Assembly (NCBI RefSeq): GCF_000372725.1
Contig: NW_005196756.1
Coordinates: 328,719-392,718, forward strand
Reading direction: 5' to 3'
From: Emiliania huxleyi CCMP1516
Taxonomy: Eukaryota > Haptophyta > Isochrysidales > Noelaerhabdaceae
Length of the DNA: 64,000 nucleotides
Position numbers and translations under genes: made by a program. Below the pieces are notes generated by a model. It saw only the letters and a program-made list of their open reading frames with translations. It was not told where the DNA came from and did no database searches. Positions 20,915 through 32,122 of the stretch are shown here, in pieces; the stretch's first letter is position 1, and each line of letters begins with the position of its first letter.

Positions 20915-21008
20915 CGGTCGGGAAATTTCTTTTCTGCCTTGAAAATTCCGGGCGAAGAGAGGGAAAACCCGATGGGAGGGCCCAGACCTACCCTACCTAC
21001 CCCGGCAT
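20915..21008 (+). repeat. Left arm of a ~90-bp inverted repeat pair
   Basis: Contains AAATTTCTTTTCTGC, GAAAATTCC, AAAACCCG and GGAGGGCCCAGACCTACCCT. The complement of the same string, with few changes, lies at 24934-25028. Confidence 0.8.
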
Positions 21009-23329
21009 GGAGGCCGCCCAAGCAAAAATAACCTGGACCGGACAAGAATTCTGTCGCTCTCGAAGCCCGAGCAGTCGTCCAGGCATGAAAACAAGTTGCG
21101 TGTCGAAGCCTTCGGCGTTCCGCACGGCACCAACTGCTTGCGTCGCTCCTAGTGTCGCTCTCGGCTGCCCGTTCGCCCAACACTGTCCCGACATTGCAAC
21201 CCCGACGATGAACCATGTTCGCAAGCTCACGCCGGCGGAGCGACGGCGGCGGAGACACGGAGTTGCGGCCGCCGGCGACCTCACACGGCGTCGAGCGCCG
21301 TAGCTGACGGCCCCGAGAGCCGCCGGGTGTGCCACGACCGCCGCCGTGAGCTCGTGGCGATGGATGCGCCAGACCCGCTTTGCGCCGCCGCCCTCAACGC
21401 CCGATACTCGATCAGAGCCGGCGGAGCGACGGCGGCAGAGTTGCGGCCGCCGGCGACCTTCCCCTCGACCACGCCGCCGACCCGTCGACAAGCACATGTG
21501 GACTGCCATCGAGAAGAAGGAGAAGGAGCGCGGCGCATCCGGAGCCCGCGGGCGCGGCGTGGGCGGGCGCGGGCGCCGGGCGGGCGCGCGGGAACCCCGC
21601 CAGCGGAGGCGACACAATGCCTCTGGCGGCTCTGCAGGCGGCGCGTGGCGCGCCCCTCGCCGGTCTCCCGCACGCTCCTGAGGGCCGAGAGGGCCGAGAG
21701 GCGGGGTTGGTGGCCCGGGGGCATGGGCGGTGCGGCCCGCGCCGCGCGCGGGCGCGTGGCAGCCCGTGAGTGCCGAGATCGGGTCTGTGCTTCGACATAG
21801 CATGGGCCCCCGGAGGCCCATCTACAGCAGCGGCGAAGTGAGCGTGTTTGTGGTGTTGGTGTGACGTCTGAGCTTGGATCTGTGACTAGAGCCGCTTACC
21901 ACTGATGGATCCCCACCCGAATAACACACAGTGAGCGCCCCAGCACTTCACTACGCCCTCCGCGCGAAATCGCTAGTGGTGCTTTGTGGCAGCACATCTT
22001 GTGCTTTGTGGCAGCACGGGTGCGGTGCCCGAGACCGCAAGAGCTCTCTCTCTCTCTCTCTTGCTTCAGCTACGTGCGTGAATGGGAGGTGTGATGCAAA
22101 GCCCGGAGGGGCGCTGACAGCCATCGAAGGCCCCCACGGGGCGGTCCCGGCCGACGTCATGGCCGTCCGCGGACGCGGCCCTCCGTCTCCGGAGACATTA
22201 CCGAACTCAAAACTGCTTACCAAAGGCAAATACGAGCTCAGCTCAGTGAGATCTAGCAGCACATACCCTCAGTATCCAGAATAGTAAAGTCTGAAAAAGT
22301 CGGTCCGACCGCGCAGAGCGGTCTGGCTGTCTGCAGAGCTTCCGTCCGAGCCCTGAGAAATGTCGGAGGCATGTCGGCCCATGTTCGCGATTTTGATGGC
22401 GTTGCCCTCATTGCACGTGAAACAGACCGCGCCGGCCACGCACCCTTGTTCCCGGAGGCCAACTCGAACAGGTTTGACCAAAGGCCGCCTTCCATGGACC
22501 ATGCTCGAAATGCAGCAGGAGCTTAGTTGACCCTGCTCGAAGGCCGCCCTGCTCTAAGGCCGCCCTGCTCTCGGCATTGCGTTGTTGACTGATTAGCACT
22601 GTCTGATCCAACCAGAAAGAGCCGTCGAAGAGCCGTCGAGCTACATGAGACCCAAGCAAGTCGTCGTGATGTACCAGAAAACGAAACTAGCGCCAAAATT
22701 GAGATCTCAGGATCGACATTAATTTCTCGCGCCTACATTCGCTGCTTGAGACTCGCCAAATAGATCCTGCGTCTATGACCGTGTGCAACGTCAAGTCGTG
22801 AACCGCGACAAGACCATCGCGCCAAGCGCGACTCTGTTGCTTTATGCGGCAGCATTCACCGTGACTCTTGCCGTGCATGGTGAGTGACCGCGGTTGCTTA
22901 CGCAATGCTACACCGTGGAGCTGAGCTTCACCAGCCGTTTCTCTTCCTTCCCTTGCCTTCTCTTGCCGTCCGTTCTCTCTGCGCATCCCACTGCATGCGG
23001 CATCACAAGCGTCTTCTGCCGGGCGCGCATCTGAACTCGTACCTGGTAGGCCATCGCTTTGCTGAAAGATCAGGCGCCTGAATGGCGACAGTGAGCGTCT
23101 CCTACTTATGGATTGCGCTCGAGGTACGAGGAGCGCAAGAGCGCGCCGCAGGCGAAGCGTTTTTTTGGCGGCAGGCTGTTCCAGTTTATCTTGTGATCAC
23201 GCGAGCCTGTGTGTGAATAGAGAGGCCCCGGAGGCCTCAACCCCCACAACTAAAGGGTTGACGGGGGGTCTCAACCGTCAACCAGATGGTTGAGGGGGGG
23301 CCTCAACCCTCAACCCTTCAACCACCCCT
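21009..23329. other. Sparse region inside the inverted repeat pair
   Basis: No convincing exon. A GCCGGCGGAGCGACGGCGGC block ending in CGGCCGCCGGCGACC occurs twice (about 21229 and 21417). A hairpin-prone cluster of CAACCC/GGGTTG repeats lies at about 23236-23325. Short frames on both strands show no domain I recognise. Confidence 0.45.
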
Positions 23330-24146
23330 ATGGGCACACACACACACACACCCTATGGGCAGAGGGGTACAACCGCGGTGCAGGGTGCCGCGGCATCGCT
23401 CGGCGGAATTTCGGGTGCGGAGGACACCTTTGAAGAGGTCATGGCTGAAAGAGGACACGCTGTCTGCTGGGGGTATCTGCTGTCGGGCGGCACGACGCCG
23501 GCGTGCGCGCCAGTGCCGGTCAAGACTGGCCCGTCGTTCAGAGAGAGGTTTTGCACCACATGTCGAGCGAGAGGAGTGCAGATCCACGCCTCCCGCTTGC
23601 GGGTGGTTTGCTCAGGCTGCGTGCCGACCAACAAGCACGGAGGCGGGTGCTGGAACGAGGGCCCCGACGCAGACGGCTGGCCGCCGCACAGGGTCGTCAA
23701 CCAGACCTTCAACTGCATTGGTCCGCCGATTGTCATCCTGAAGTTTGCAACGTCGGCTCCGCTCCATCGCCTCGGCGAGTTTCCGCGCGGTTCGTGCGGC
23801 TGGTACACTTTTCGCATCGGGCGCACCCTCGTGCCGCTGGTGGGCCCGCACGCCCACCCGCCCCCCCTCGCCTTGGCGCCAACGGCGGGCGTGATGCACA
23901 TGACACCGCCCACCCTGCCGGCCATACCGCGGGCCGAGACGGGGCGCAACCTCGACGAGCTGGTCTCCAGCGCCTCCCTCTGGACGCAAGGGCATCGGAT
24001 CACTTCTCAGGCCTCCCTGACCTCCACCGAGCCCTCCCACGTCATCGGCATCCCCCTCCACGACGCGATCCCTGGCGTGCTCTTCAGCCCCCAGGTAATC
24101 TCGCCAAGGGATGAGCTGCAGCAGCACCGGTCCGCTGCCCTTCACT

Positions 24147-24189
<43 letters not shown>

Positions 24190-24940
24190 TGCCTCCACTG
24201 CCGCGCGATCCTTTGCCGCCGCCTACGAACTGCCCCTCGCCGGCTTGGCGTCCGTGCCGACTGGCTTGGCGTCTTGCGCCACCGCGCCCGCACAACCTGG
24301 ACACGCAATGTCCGACACCACAAGCCCGAGCGATCTGCTCCAGCGTCTTCGCACCGCCGGCGTGCTGAAGGCCGGCGACGTGGCTCGCTTCGAGGCGCGC
24401 GCCCAGCAATTGGCCGCCGCCGTCAGCCCTTCAGCCATCCCCGCCCCCGTACCAGCGCTGATGCACAATCCAAGAGCGGTTTCCGCGGCGCTGGAGACGG
24501 CGGGCCGCGAGGTTGCGCCGCCGCCGCCCCCAGAGGGACAAGTGCTCCACGCCCCCTCCGACGCGTGCGCGGCCTCCGTGCTGCTCGACCTCTCCGGGGG
24601 TGCAGCAGCTGGCAGCGCGCCGCAAGATGCAGCGGCCACGGGGGCGGATCGGGAGCAGGCCAGGCCGCCGAAGCGGCGCGCCATCGGGGTGCCTTGGCAA
24701 GGCATAGTTGACCTGCCGCCGGCGGTGCCGTTGCCGCCGGCGGTCGGCAGCGTCCCGCCTGCAGGAGCTCCGACCGCTGTCCAAGTCCGTGGCGGCATGC
24801 CGGCGGGGACGCCACCGCCATCGCCTCCGGGGGCAAGCGTGCCGCCGCTGCTGCAGACGCGTCCGACTCCGGGGGCAAGCCTGTCGCCACCCTTCAAGCT
24901 GCCTTCCGCTCTCCATCATCGTCGAGCCGTGACGGGGTAG
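23330..24940 (+). CDS. Cys-rich N-terminal, low-complexity C-terminal protein of unknown function
   Basis: A 536-aa frame from ATG 23330 to TAG 24940. Residues about 45-130 look folded: CWGYLLSGG, FCTTCRARGVQIHASRLRVVC, CSGCVPTNKHGGGCWNEG and FNCIGPP give four or more Cys pairs and His, a plausible zinc-binding module. Then comes SCGWYTFRIGRTLVPLVGPH. The C-terminal two thirds is Ala/Pro-rich, including a (GCC)n-encoded Ala tract near 24146-24192. I do not recognise the family. It sits between inverted repeats 20915-21008 and 24934-25028, the stop codon touching the right arm, so it may belong to a mobile element. The start is uncertain. Confidence 0.5.
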
Positions 24941-25028
24941 GAAGGGTAGGTCTGGGCCCTCCTGTCGGGTTTCCCCCTTCCTTCAAGCTGGAATTTTCAC
25001 AGCAGAAAAAGAAATTTTCCGCCGAAAT
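24934..25028 (-). repeat. Right arm of the ~90-bp inverted repeat pair
   Basis: Complementary to 20915-21008: GGGTAGGTCTGGGCCCTCC, CGGGTTTCCCCC, GGAATTTTCAC, AGAAAAAGAAATTTTCC. It starts at the stop codon of the 23330-24940 frame. Confidence 0.8.
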
Positions 25029-26029
25029 CACCCGATGTCAACCCTCCCTAAGTGGGTGATCTGGTGCTTGTAGGGCTTGAGAGTGGCCTGCCATGTCACA
25101 GGAAAGGACTGTGGTTGCAGGAGAGTACCAACCACCAACCATCACTTTAGTTGGTATAGTACCCCATCTTCACCCCGCCATGATTTCTTTTTTAGTTTCC
25201 CATAAGTAGGGTAGGTAGGTAGGTCGGCCGGTCGGTAGGGGGGGGGCAGGTTTTTCCAGCCTTGGCTGCCGCGCGAGAAAAAGAATACACACCCGCTGCC
25301 AGGATCGTGAACAGTCGGGTCAGTGTGCTTTTATTTTTGAACAGTCGCTGAAAAAGAAAGCCTGGTAATGTCCGGCGAACCGCCCCTGGCCCCGCCCAAA
25401 CTGTCCACCGGACACGGGATCTGCAGGGATCCGCACAACACTGGGCACGGAAAGAATTCTCTGCGCTTGGTATTTGCGGGTTTTACCCTCCGCCCCCGCC
25501 TCCTCCTCCGCTGCCCCTTCCCCCGCCACCTTGCCCCTCGCCGCCTCCTTCCCCTGGGTTCCAGCAGCCTCCTTCCCCTGGGTTCCAGGAGCCTCCTTCC
25601 TCCCCCCCCCCCCCCCCCCCCAAACCGCCTCCCCCTGTGCCGTCCTTTCCCTTCCTTGCCAACTACCCCCTGGCCGCTTCCCATGCGGCCCCTTCCCTTG
25701 CCCCCCCCCCTTTTGCCGCCGCCGCCTCCTTTGCCGTCCCTCCTCTTACCTCCTTCTCCTTCTCCCTGGCCGCCGCCTCCCCCGTCACCTCCCTCGCCAC
25801 CCCTTCCTCTACCGGCCCCTCCTCCGCCGTCTCCTCCCTCACCGCCTCCCCCCCCGCCTCCTCCTCCCCCACTGCCCCCTCCCTCGCCCCCCCACTCCGC
25901 TACCGCCGCCTTCCCTACCGGGCCCCCTAGCCAAGTCCAGGATGGCTCTTCAGGTTGCTCAATCTACAATCAGGAGCCTCCCCCTGCCGCCCCCCCCCCC
26001 CTGGCCAGTGTCACGCAATTTGCTTCCAT
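25029..26029. other. C-rich low-complexity stretch, no gene seen
   Basis: 25490-25930 is a run of CCTCC/CCCTTCC pyrimidine-rich DNA with a poly-C tract at 25606-25621. Frames through it give only Pro/Ser/Ala-rich peptides. A GTAGGTAGGTAGG tract lies at about 25208-25225. Confidence 0.6.
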
Positions 26030-26395
26030 GTTTAACTTGTCGATTTTGCCCCGTTTTTGCCCATTTTCGGTCATCCGTCAAAATATCTGAAGATCTGACC
26101 GGGGGATTCTCCCCAAACCTTGCTCAGCTGATCCAGCATGGGTCGTAGGCCAGGCCTGGGCAAAGAAACCAGTACCTCATCAGGCTTCCCTGAGCGTCAC
26201 AGCTCGGTGATCGCGCCGGCCGGACACCACTGTAACGTCCGTTCCGGGCATTTGAACGCGACCTTCGGGGGCAAAGACATGGGCTCTATGGCTCAGACTG
26301 GACTCCTCTTGGTCCCTTCTGATGCCCTAGGCCACACCTGGGCCTTACCTGGGGCTCTAGGGGCCGGGCAGGGTTTGCCCCCCTAAAGGGGCCCG
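26030..26395 (+). repeat. Dispersed ~360-bp repeat, copy 1
   Basis: Blocks GCCCATTTTCGGTCATCCG, TTGCTCAGCTGATCCAGCATG, CAGGCTTCCCTGAGCGTCAC, AGACATGGGCTCTATGGCTC and CCACACCTGGGCCTTACC recur as complement, in reverse order, at 33527-33873. It is probably a transposon-derived family; no coding content was seen. Confidence 0.85.
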
Positions 26396-27096
26396 AAGAA
26401 CCTTTTAACAAAATAGAACGACCGTGGGGCTCCCCAACAACAGTAGCTAACGTTAGACCGGCTGAACAACAACAAGGAAGGCCTGGCAGTGACCCACGAC
26501 GATCTCCAGCGTCCAGTGCGGGTAATACCCGAAAATACCCGGAAAACCCCAGGAGCCAGGTATTTTCGGGGTTTACCCGGGAAAACCCAGGCATTTTCGG
26601 GTTTTACCCGGGTTTTTGGGCATTTTCTGCTTGTTGACCGCTGAACAACAGTAACAACAGTACAAACATTAACAGCATGGGCTGGGGTGAACACTTGAAC
26701 AACGTTAAGGATTTCAGCCAACACTAGCGCAACTGTTAGGCCCAACAAGTTAATGTTAAACAGCTCTACGGCCTCCTCCAGCAAGGAGCAGGACTTCGAT
26801 CGCGGAGATCACACGCGCAGGGGCGACCAGGTGAGGGGACGTACGAAGTATTTTGTGGGGCCGGTAGGTGTGTTAACACCGCTCACTGGGGCGCCGGGGG
26901 GACCGTCCCGGACGTACTAGGAACGCGTATGTGAATCGTGATTCGTGTGTGCGAGGCTACTAGCCAACCCCTATACGTTGAGAGCCAGACGCCAAACTGT
27001 GCTGAGACGCATCGCTGATGAAGGGGGGCGCGCAGCCCGCCCCAGCAGACGAGCCGGAAAGATGGTGCCGGGCCGGGGCCTGGGGTGAGGGGGTTC
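26396..27096. other. Intergenic with AATACCCG/TTTTCGGG degenerate repeats
   Basis: 26515-26640 is a run of AATACCC(G/C)(G/A)AAAA and ATTTTCGGGGTTTACCCG variants that form potential hairpins. Similar units occur inside the MITE-like element at 41059-41508. No gene. Confidence 0.55.
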
Positions 27097-30000
27097 TCAA
27101 GAGGACGACTCGGGCTGAGTCGTGGGACGGCTCAGCAACTCGGCCATGATCGAGTTGATGTTGCCGACGATCGCGCGCGGGTCGTCGAGCAGCCCCGCAG
27201 AAATGAGCGCGTTGTCGAAGACCTGCTGCGCGATCTGCTTGGCCAGCTCGGGCCGCTCGGATCGAGCCGCAGCCAGACCGAGGATGATGGGGTGGCGGCC
27301 GTTGATCTCGAGCCTCTGCGGTGAGAGCTCCGGTGCGCGGCCCGCCTCGACCATCCCCATCATCCGACGCATCGCCGCCGACTCGTGCCTACAGGGTGAA
27401 TACGCCAACATGAGTTCAGAGCACCGCGTGAATACGAGGGGTGCGAATCCAGTGGATACAGGGGGAGCCGAAAGCGGTCGAATCAGCGACGTGTTCTCTC
27501 GAGCGCGAGTAGGAGTACAAGAAACGTGTTCAGCTTCTAGGGACTCGTGCCCGACGACGATCGCGGGCGAGTCGACCAGACGGGACGAGAGGCTCGCCTC
27601 AGAGACGAGGGGCACCGCCTACAGGTGGCGAGGCATGCGCACCCTTGGCACGCGCACCCCACCGCGCACAGCACCACCCAGGCGGCGCCTCTGCAAGCCA
27701 CGTGCAGAGCGCGCCGGCGTCTTCGGCCGAGATGGCTGGCGTCTCCGCGTCGGGCTCCACCTGCAGCTTCGCCTTCTCCGCCGAGACGAGCTCCTTGCCC
27801 GCGTAGGACATGAGGTTGGCCATCGCAAACTCGTCGATGGTCGAGGTGAGCAGCAGCACCTCCACCTACGGGACATGTCTCGGACATGTCATGGTAGTGT
27901 CGCGGACATGGTCGAGGTGAGCAGCAGCGCCTCCACCTACGCAGGGCAGGCTGCGTGATGAGACGCGGCGCAGGGGAATCCCCCCCCCCCCCCCCCAGCA
28001 GCGCCCCGCCCCGCCTTCTTCTTGGTGAAGGCCTCCATGTAGGCCGATGAGAGCGCCGACGCGCGCGAAGGCGCGACGAGGTAGTAGATCGTGTCCTCCT
28101 GCTCCGGGACCATACGCGCGATGTACTCGTCCAGCGAGACAAGTGTGTCCGGCTCTGCGGCGGTGGACTCGAATCGCAGCAGCTTGGCGGCCTCGCTCTT
28201 GAGCTCAAAGTCGGCGCACACGCCCTCCTTGATAAACTGCCCAAACTCGCGGAAAAAGGCGAGGTACCCTTCCTCGTCCTTCTTGGCGCGCTCCTGGCAG
28301 TGAGTGGCAAGGGAAGCGGTGGCGAGGGAGCGGCGGGGGGAGTGGGGTGTGGGGAGATGTGGGGAGATGTGGGGAGATGTGGGGAGATGTGGGGAGATGT
28401 GGGGAGATGTGGGGAGATGTGGGGAGATGTGGGGAGATGTGGGGAGATAGCTGGCCGGCGCGGGAGCTGTCTGCCGGGCGCGATATAGCACGCGGCGCGA
28501 GGGGACATGTCTCCCCAGATCTCCCCGTATCTCGGCCCACATCTCCCCGCTCCTGCAAGAACTTGAGCACGCGGCGCGAGAGGACCGAGGAGAGCTTGCG
28601 CATCAGCGCGGAGTCCTGCATGCTCTCGCGGGAGATGTTGAGGGGCACATCCTCCGAGTCGACCACCTGCAGTGTGAATAGGCTGCAGTGTGAATAGGCT
28701 GCAGTGTGAATAGGGCATCCTCCGAGTCGACCACCTGCAGTGTGAATACGCCAGCCTGGTACCCAGCGCTGGCTTCTGACTGTCGTTGCTGTCTCTCCCT
28801 TCTCGACTGTCTGTGCTTGCTTGTGCGTCTTGGGTGCGGGGTTGTGTTTTTGTGTGAATACGCCAGCCTCGGGGCGGGAGGACGGTGTCGCGCAGAGGAT
28901 TCAGGGCTCGTGTAGAGCTCGTGTGGATACGCGGGCTACGAATGCAGCGAAGTCAGGTACGGTCGAGCACAGCGGAGTCCGTGTCCTCTCGAGCGCTGGC
29001 TGGAAGACAAGAGTCCGTCTTCCGCTTCTTGGGGCCGGCACCCCCTTCACGAAGCGCATCCAATCGGGCAGCAGCTTGTCGGAACGCGGCTGGATGAGCA
29101 CGCGCCGCGAGTAGAGCGACACGCCCGGCTCCATCCGCGCCATGCCCCACTTCTCAGGGTGGGACTCGGGGATGTAGAAGAGCGCCTGAGACTCTCGAAC
29201 AGTCTCGGGTCATCTCGGATCAATCTCGAGCTCGCGCAGATCGGCGAGAAGCTGCTAGCTCGACGGAAAAGTGTGCCCTCTCGGCCGTGTCCCGGCTGTG
29301 TCTCGGCTAGATCTCGGCTAGATCTCGGCTAGATCTCGGCTAGATCTCGGCTAGATCTCGGCGGTGTCCCGGCTGTGTCTCGGCTAGATCTCGAGCGCCT
29401 TAATGGCGAGCGGCGCGTCGGCCGCAAAGTGCAGCGTGTAGCGCGGGTCGGAAAAGTCCTGCGCGATGAAGCGGAAGAACTCGGCGTGCTCCTCGTCGCT
29501 CACCTAACCCGAGGCTCGGCCGAGGTGCAGAGACGCACCCCAGGCGGCACTCGGCATGGCGCGGCGGCGAGATGGCCTCGCTCTTGGCCTTCGTCCACAG
29601 CGCCTCGATGGTGTTTGCCCGCTCGCCGTCGACGCTCACGGGAAAGCCGACAAAGGACGAGTACTTGCGCAGGTTGGCCTCGACTGCCCACCGCGACGCG
29701 AACCGCTTCTCTTCCTCCTTGAGCGTCAGTACAATCTTGGTGCCCGCTATGGTCGAGATATCGCCGAGATATCGCCGAGATATCGCCGAGATATAGCCGA
29801 GATAACCCACCCCAACGCCATCCCCGGTCCCTCACCACTACCCGAACCCAGCCGGTCCCCTGAATACGGGCCACCCTCCCCACGGAATCTTGGCTCCCCC
29901 GCCCCCCCCCACCGAACAAGTCTACCTGCCACGTTCGACGCCTCGGAAAGCTCGTAGGCGCCGTCGCCGCTCGACCGCCAGCAGTGGCCCGCCTCCGCGC

Positions 30001-30965
30001 CATGCTGCCTTGAGTAGACGGTGACGTGGTCCGCAACCATGAAGACAGAGTAGAAGCCGACGCCGAACTGGCCGATGACGTTGGCCGACGCGGCGGAGGC
30101 GCCGTCGCCGGCCGTGTCGGCCAGCTGCTGCACGAACCGCTTGGAGCCAGACGAGGCGATTGTGCCTGCGGGTGCGCGAGGCGGGCGCTGGCGCTGGCGG
30201 CAGACGGTGCTGCGATGCGGCGCATGCGTGCGCTCCCAGCCTCCTCTCCCTCTTGACTCAACCGCGGCAAAGGCACCAGTCATTTCAAGCGCGCAACGGC
30301 GCGGGGGGCGGGGGCGGGGCGGTGTGTGCGTGTGTGCGTGCGCGCGTGTGCGGCGGTGGGCACAACATGGGGAGCAGGGTACTGGACGCCGCGCCACGTG
30401 ATCGGAAGGAGAGCGCCCCCACACTGTGGCATCTAGTCGGCTGTGCCCAGGTTCGCAACGAGGTCGTCCCGCGACATCCCGATGCCCGAGTCGGTGATGG
30501 TGAGCGTCCCAGCCTCGCTGTCAGTGGTGATCGAGATGGCCATCTCACCAGCGCCCTCCTCGGCTGATCCCGTCACCTCGGCGTACCGCCGCTTCTCCAG
30601 TGCGTCCGACGCCTACTTGACGAGTGGCGGACGCTTGAAGTGGGTGCGCGCCACGCTGCGCTGCGCGCGAGAGCCGGATTCACATTCGAGACAATCTCGC
30701 GAAGGAAGACCTCCTTGTCTGTGTAGAGAGAGTTGGCCACGATGTCGAGAAGCTTCTTCGTCTCTGCCTGAAACTCCTTGGTCTCAGTCGCACCGAGGAT
30801 GGCCTCCGCAGGTGGCGGCGGCGGTGTGCCTTCGGTGCTCTCGGTGGCAGCGTCCTTGGCCTCGCTCGTGGTTGAAAGACGACGAAGCACGCCACTGCAC
30901 GAGCGGCGCAGCGGCAAACGAGCTCGCACAATGTGCGAGCATCGACCCAAGTTCCGCAGCAGCAT
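27097..30965 (-). CDS. Mitochondrial HSP90 (TRAP1-type), 11 exons
   Basis: Exons (5' to 3'): 30684-30965, 30447-30612, 29926-30165, 29577-29746, 29399-29503, 29042-29185, 28541-28666 (or ending 28553), 28015-28293, 27689-27865, 27551-27618, 27097-27388. They join in phase to about 682 aa. Motifs: [52 protein letters not shown] (ATPase), [12 protein letters not shown] (catalytic Arg), and a C-terminal dimerisation region ending [13 protein letters not shown], not MEEVD. The Arg-rich start ([21 protein letters not shown]) looks like a mitochondrial presequence, and the FIKEG/RFVKGVVDSED pattern fits TRAP1. This ATP-driven chaperone acts in the matrix. Six of ten introns are GC-AG, three GT-AG and one ambiguous (intron 7). 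Introns 6 and 10 are family A introners; introns 3, 5 and 7 are private minisatellites. Confidence 0.95.
27388..27541 (-). repeat. Family A introner, copy 4 (TRAP1 intron 10), near-intact
   Basis: Plus-strand ends are CCTACAGGG and CTTCTAGG, flanked by a perfect 8-bp duplication GACTCGTG (27380-27387 and 27542-27549). On the gene strand the donor GC is one exonic G plus the first base of the duplication, and the acceptor TAG is in the element. This is the clearest copy for the insertion mechanism. Confidence 0.92.
28347..28450. repeat. GGGGAGATGT minisatellite in TRAP1 intron 7
   Basis: About ten units of TGTGGGGAGA at a 10-bp period, inside the intron 28294-28540. Confidence 0.95.
28666..29032 (-). 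repeat. Family A introner, copy 5 (TRAP1 intron 6), internally duplicated
   Basis: On the minus strand it begins CCAAGAAGCGGA, carries GCGCTCGAGAGGACACGGAC and CCCGCCCCGAGGCTGGCG, and ends CACTGCAGG. A 65-bp piece covering the acceptor and exon start (GAGTCGACCACCTGCAGTGTG) is repeated at about 28656 and 28721. Flanking 8-mers are no longer similar (TGCCGGCC and TGGTCGAC). Confidence 0.75.
29280..29398. repeat. CTCGGCTAGAT minisatellite in TRAP1 intron 5
   Basis: About eight units of GGCTAGATCTC / GGCTGTGTCTC. The intron (29186-29398) is flanked by GCGCTC on both sides: donor GCGCTCGAG and exon start GCGCTCTTC. Confidence 0.92.
29752..29805. repeat. CGAGATAT minisatellite in TRAP1 intron 3
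   Basis: Five units of CGAGATATCGC / CGAGATATAGC, next to the acceptor of intron 29747-29925. Confidence 0.9.
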
Positions 30966-31050
30966 CGACTTCGCGGCACGTTGTGCTGTCTACCTGGTAG
31001 AGGGGAAGAAGAGAAGAAAACATACGCGAAGTGCTCTCTCTCTCGAGGTT

Positions 31051-31376
31051 CTCGAGGTGGATATCCTTTGGCCGCGTTGGGTAGCGAGGATTGGTGTAAC
31101 CCGAGCCACGGAGGCGTGTTTTCTGACGGCCGACCGTCAGTGCACGGAGTTGCCCCTTCTCCGACTGCCCCGGCTAGTTCCCGAGGTCGTCGGGTGTGAC
31201 CCCTTCGTCCCCCGAGACCTAGCGCGGGTGGGTTGGAGGGGCCTCGGAAAGGCGCGCAAGCACGCCCTACGTCTTCCCCTCCTCCCCATCGGGCCGCATG
31301 AGCGGCCACGCCTCGCAGATTCGTTTCCGCGCCTGGGTCAGGCGCGCGGGGCATCCCCCGGGTCGCTCGACCAGCG
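31051..31376 (+). repeat. Left arm of a ~320-bp inverted repeat
   Basis: Starts CTCGAGGTGGATATCCTTTG and contains GACGGCCGACCGTCAGTGC and GCCTCGCAGATTCGTTTC. The complement lies at 34343-34662. The arms are about 85-90% alike by eye. Confidence 0.85.
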
Positions 31377-32122
31377 ATCCGAAGAGTGGCCGCTATGCGA
31401 AGGAAAGAGTGGGGCCCTCGACGCCTCAGTCCGGCCCTCCGAGGGGGGAAGGGAATTGCGGGGTCCCCTCGGGCGCCTCAGTTCGGCCCTCCCGAGGGGG
31501 GGGAGGGGAGCAAGGGGGTGGGGGGATCGGGGTGGTGGGGAGGGGTCTCGGGTTTCATGTGGCTAAGACTTGCCCTTTCGGGGAGGGGCCTCAGGAAAGG
31601 CGAGTCCAGCTCAACCCTACGTCTTCCCCTCCTCCCTCGAGGCAGCGAGTAGGCAGCGAGAGGAGGTCTCGAGCGCCTATATGAAGGTATGTGAGATGGT
31701 GATGGGAATGGGTGGTCGGTCGGGCGGGCGGGCGGGCGGGCGGGCGGGCGGGCGGGCAAGCAAGCGGGGAGCGGCGGGCGGGCGGGGCGGAGTGGGCGGG
31801 CAGGGTTATCGGGGGAATCGTGTCCACAATCAGCGGCAGCGGAGCAGCAGCCGCAGCAGCAGCTGCTGCAGCAGCAAGCAGCAGCCAGATTGCTGCCGTT
31901 GTCTGCGCCGCGATCCGCCGCCGCGCCGCCGCGCTGCCGCCGCCTGCGCTCGCCGCCGCCTCGTAGACGACTCCTCTCGCGCTCGGAGAGCCGCGCAGCG
32001 GGCCGCGAGGTTGTGGTCAGAGAGCAGCAGGGTTGAGATCCACAAAATCGGCCAAATTTGAGGTTGCTCGAGAGAGCCTGGAATGGTCCCGCGCCGTTGC
32101 CCCGGTGCCGGCGCATCACGTC
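31377..32122. other. Low-complexity intergenic DNA
   Basis: Contains G-rich tracts (about 31430-31550), a (GGGC)n run at about 31718-31756 and a (CAG/CAGCAG) run at about 31845-31880. No convincing exon. Confidence 0.6.

Noticed and set aside
25368-26148. Pro/Leu/Ser-rich protein
   Set aside because: It is a translation of C-rich low-complexity DNA running into a dispersed repeat. Several frames give equally long peptides and none has domain character.
30160-30567. Plus-strand coding region opposite TRAP1 exons 2-3
   Set aside because: It is antisense to well-conserved HSP90 exons and includes the CGTGTG microsatellite intron.
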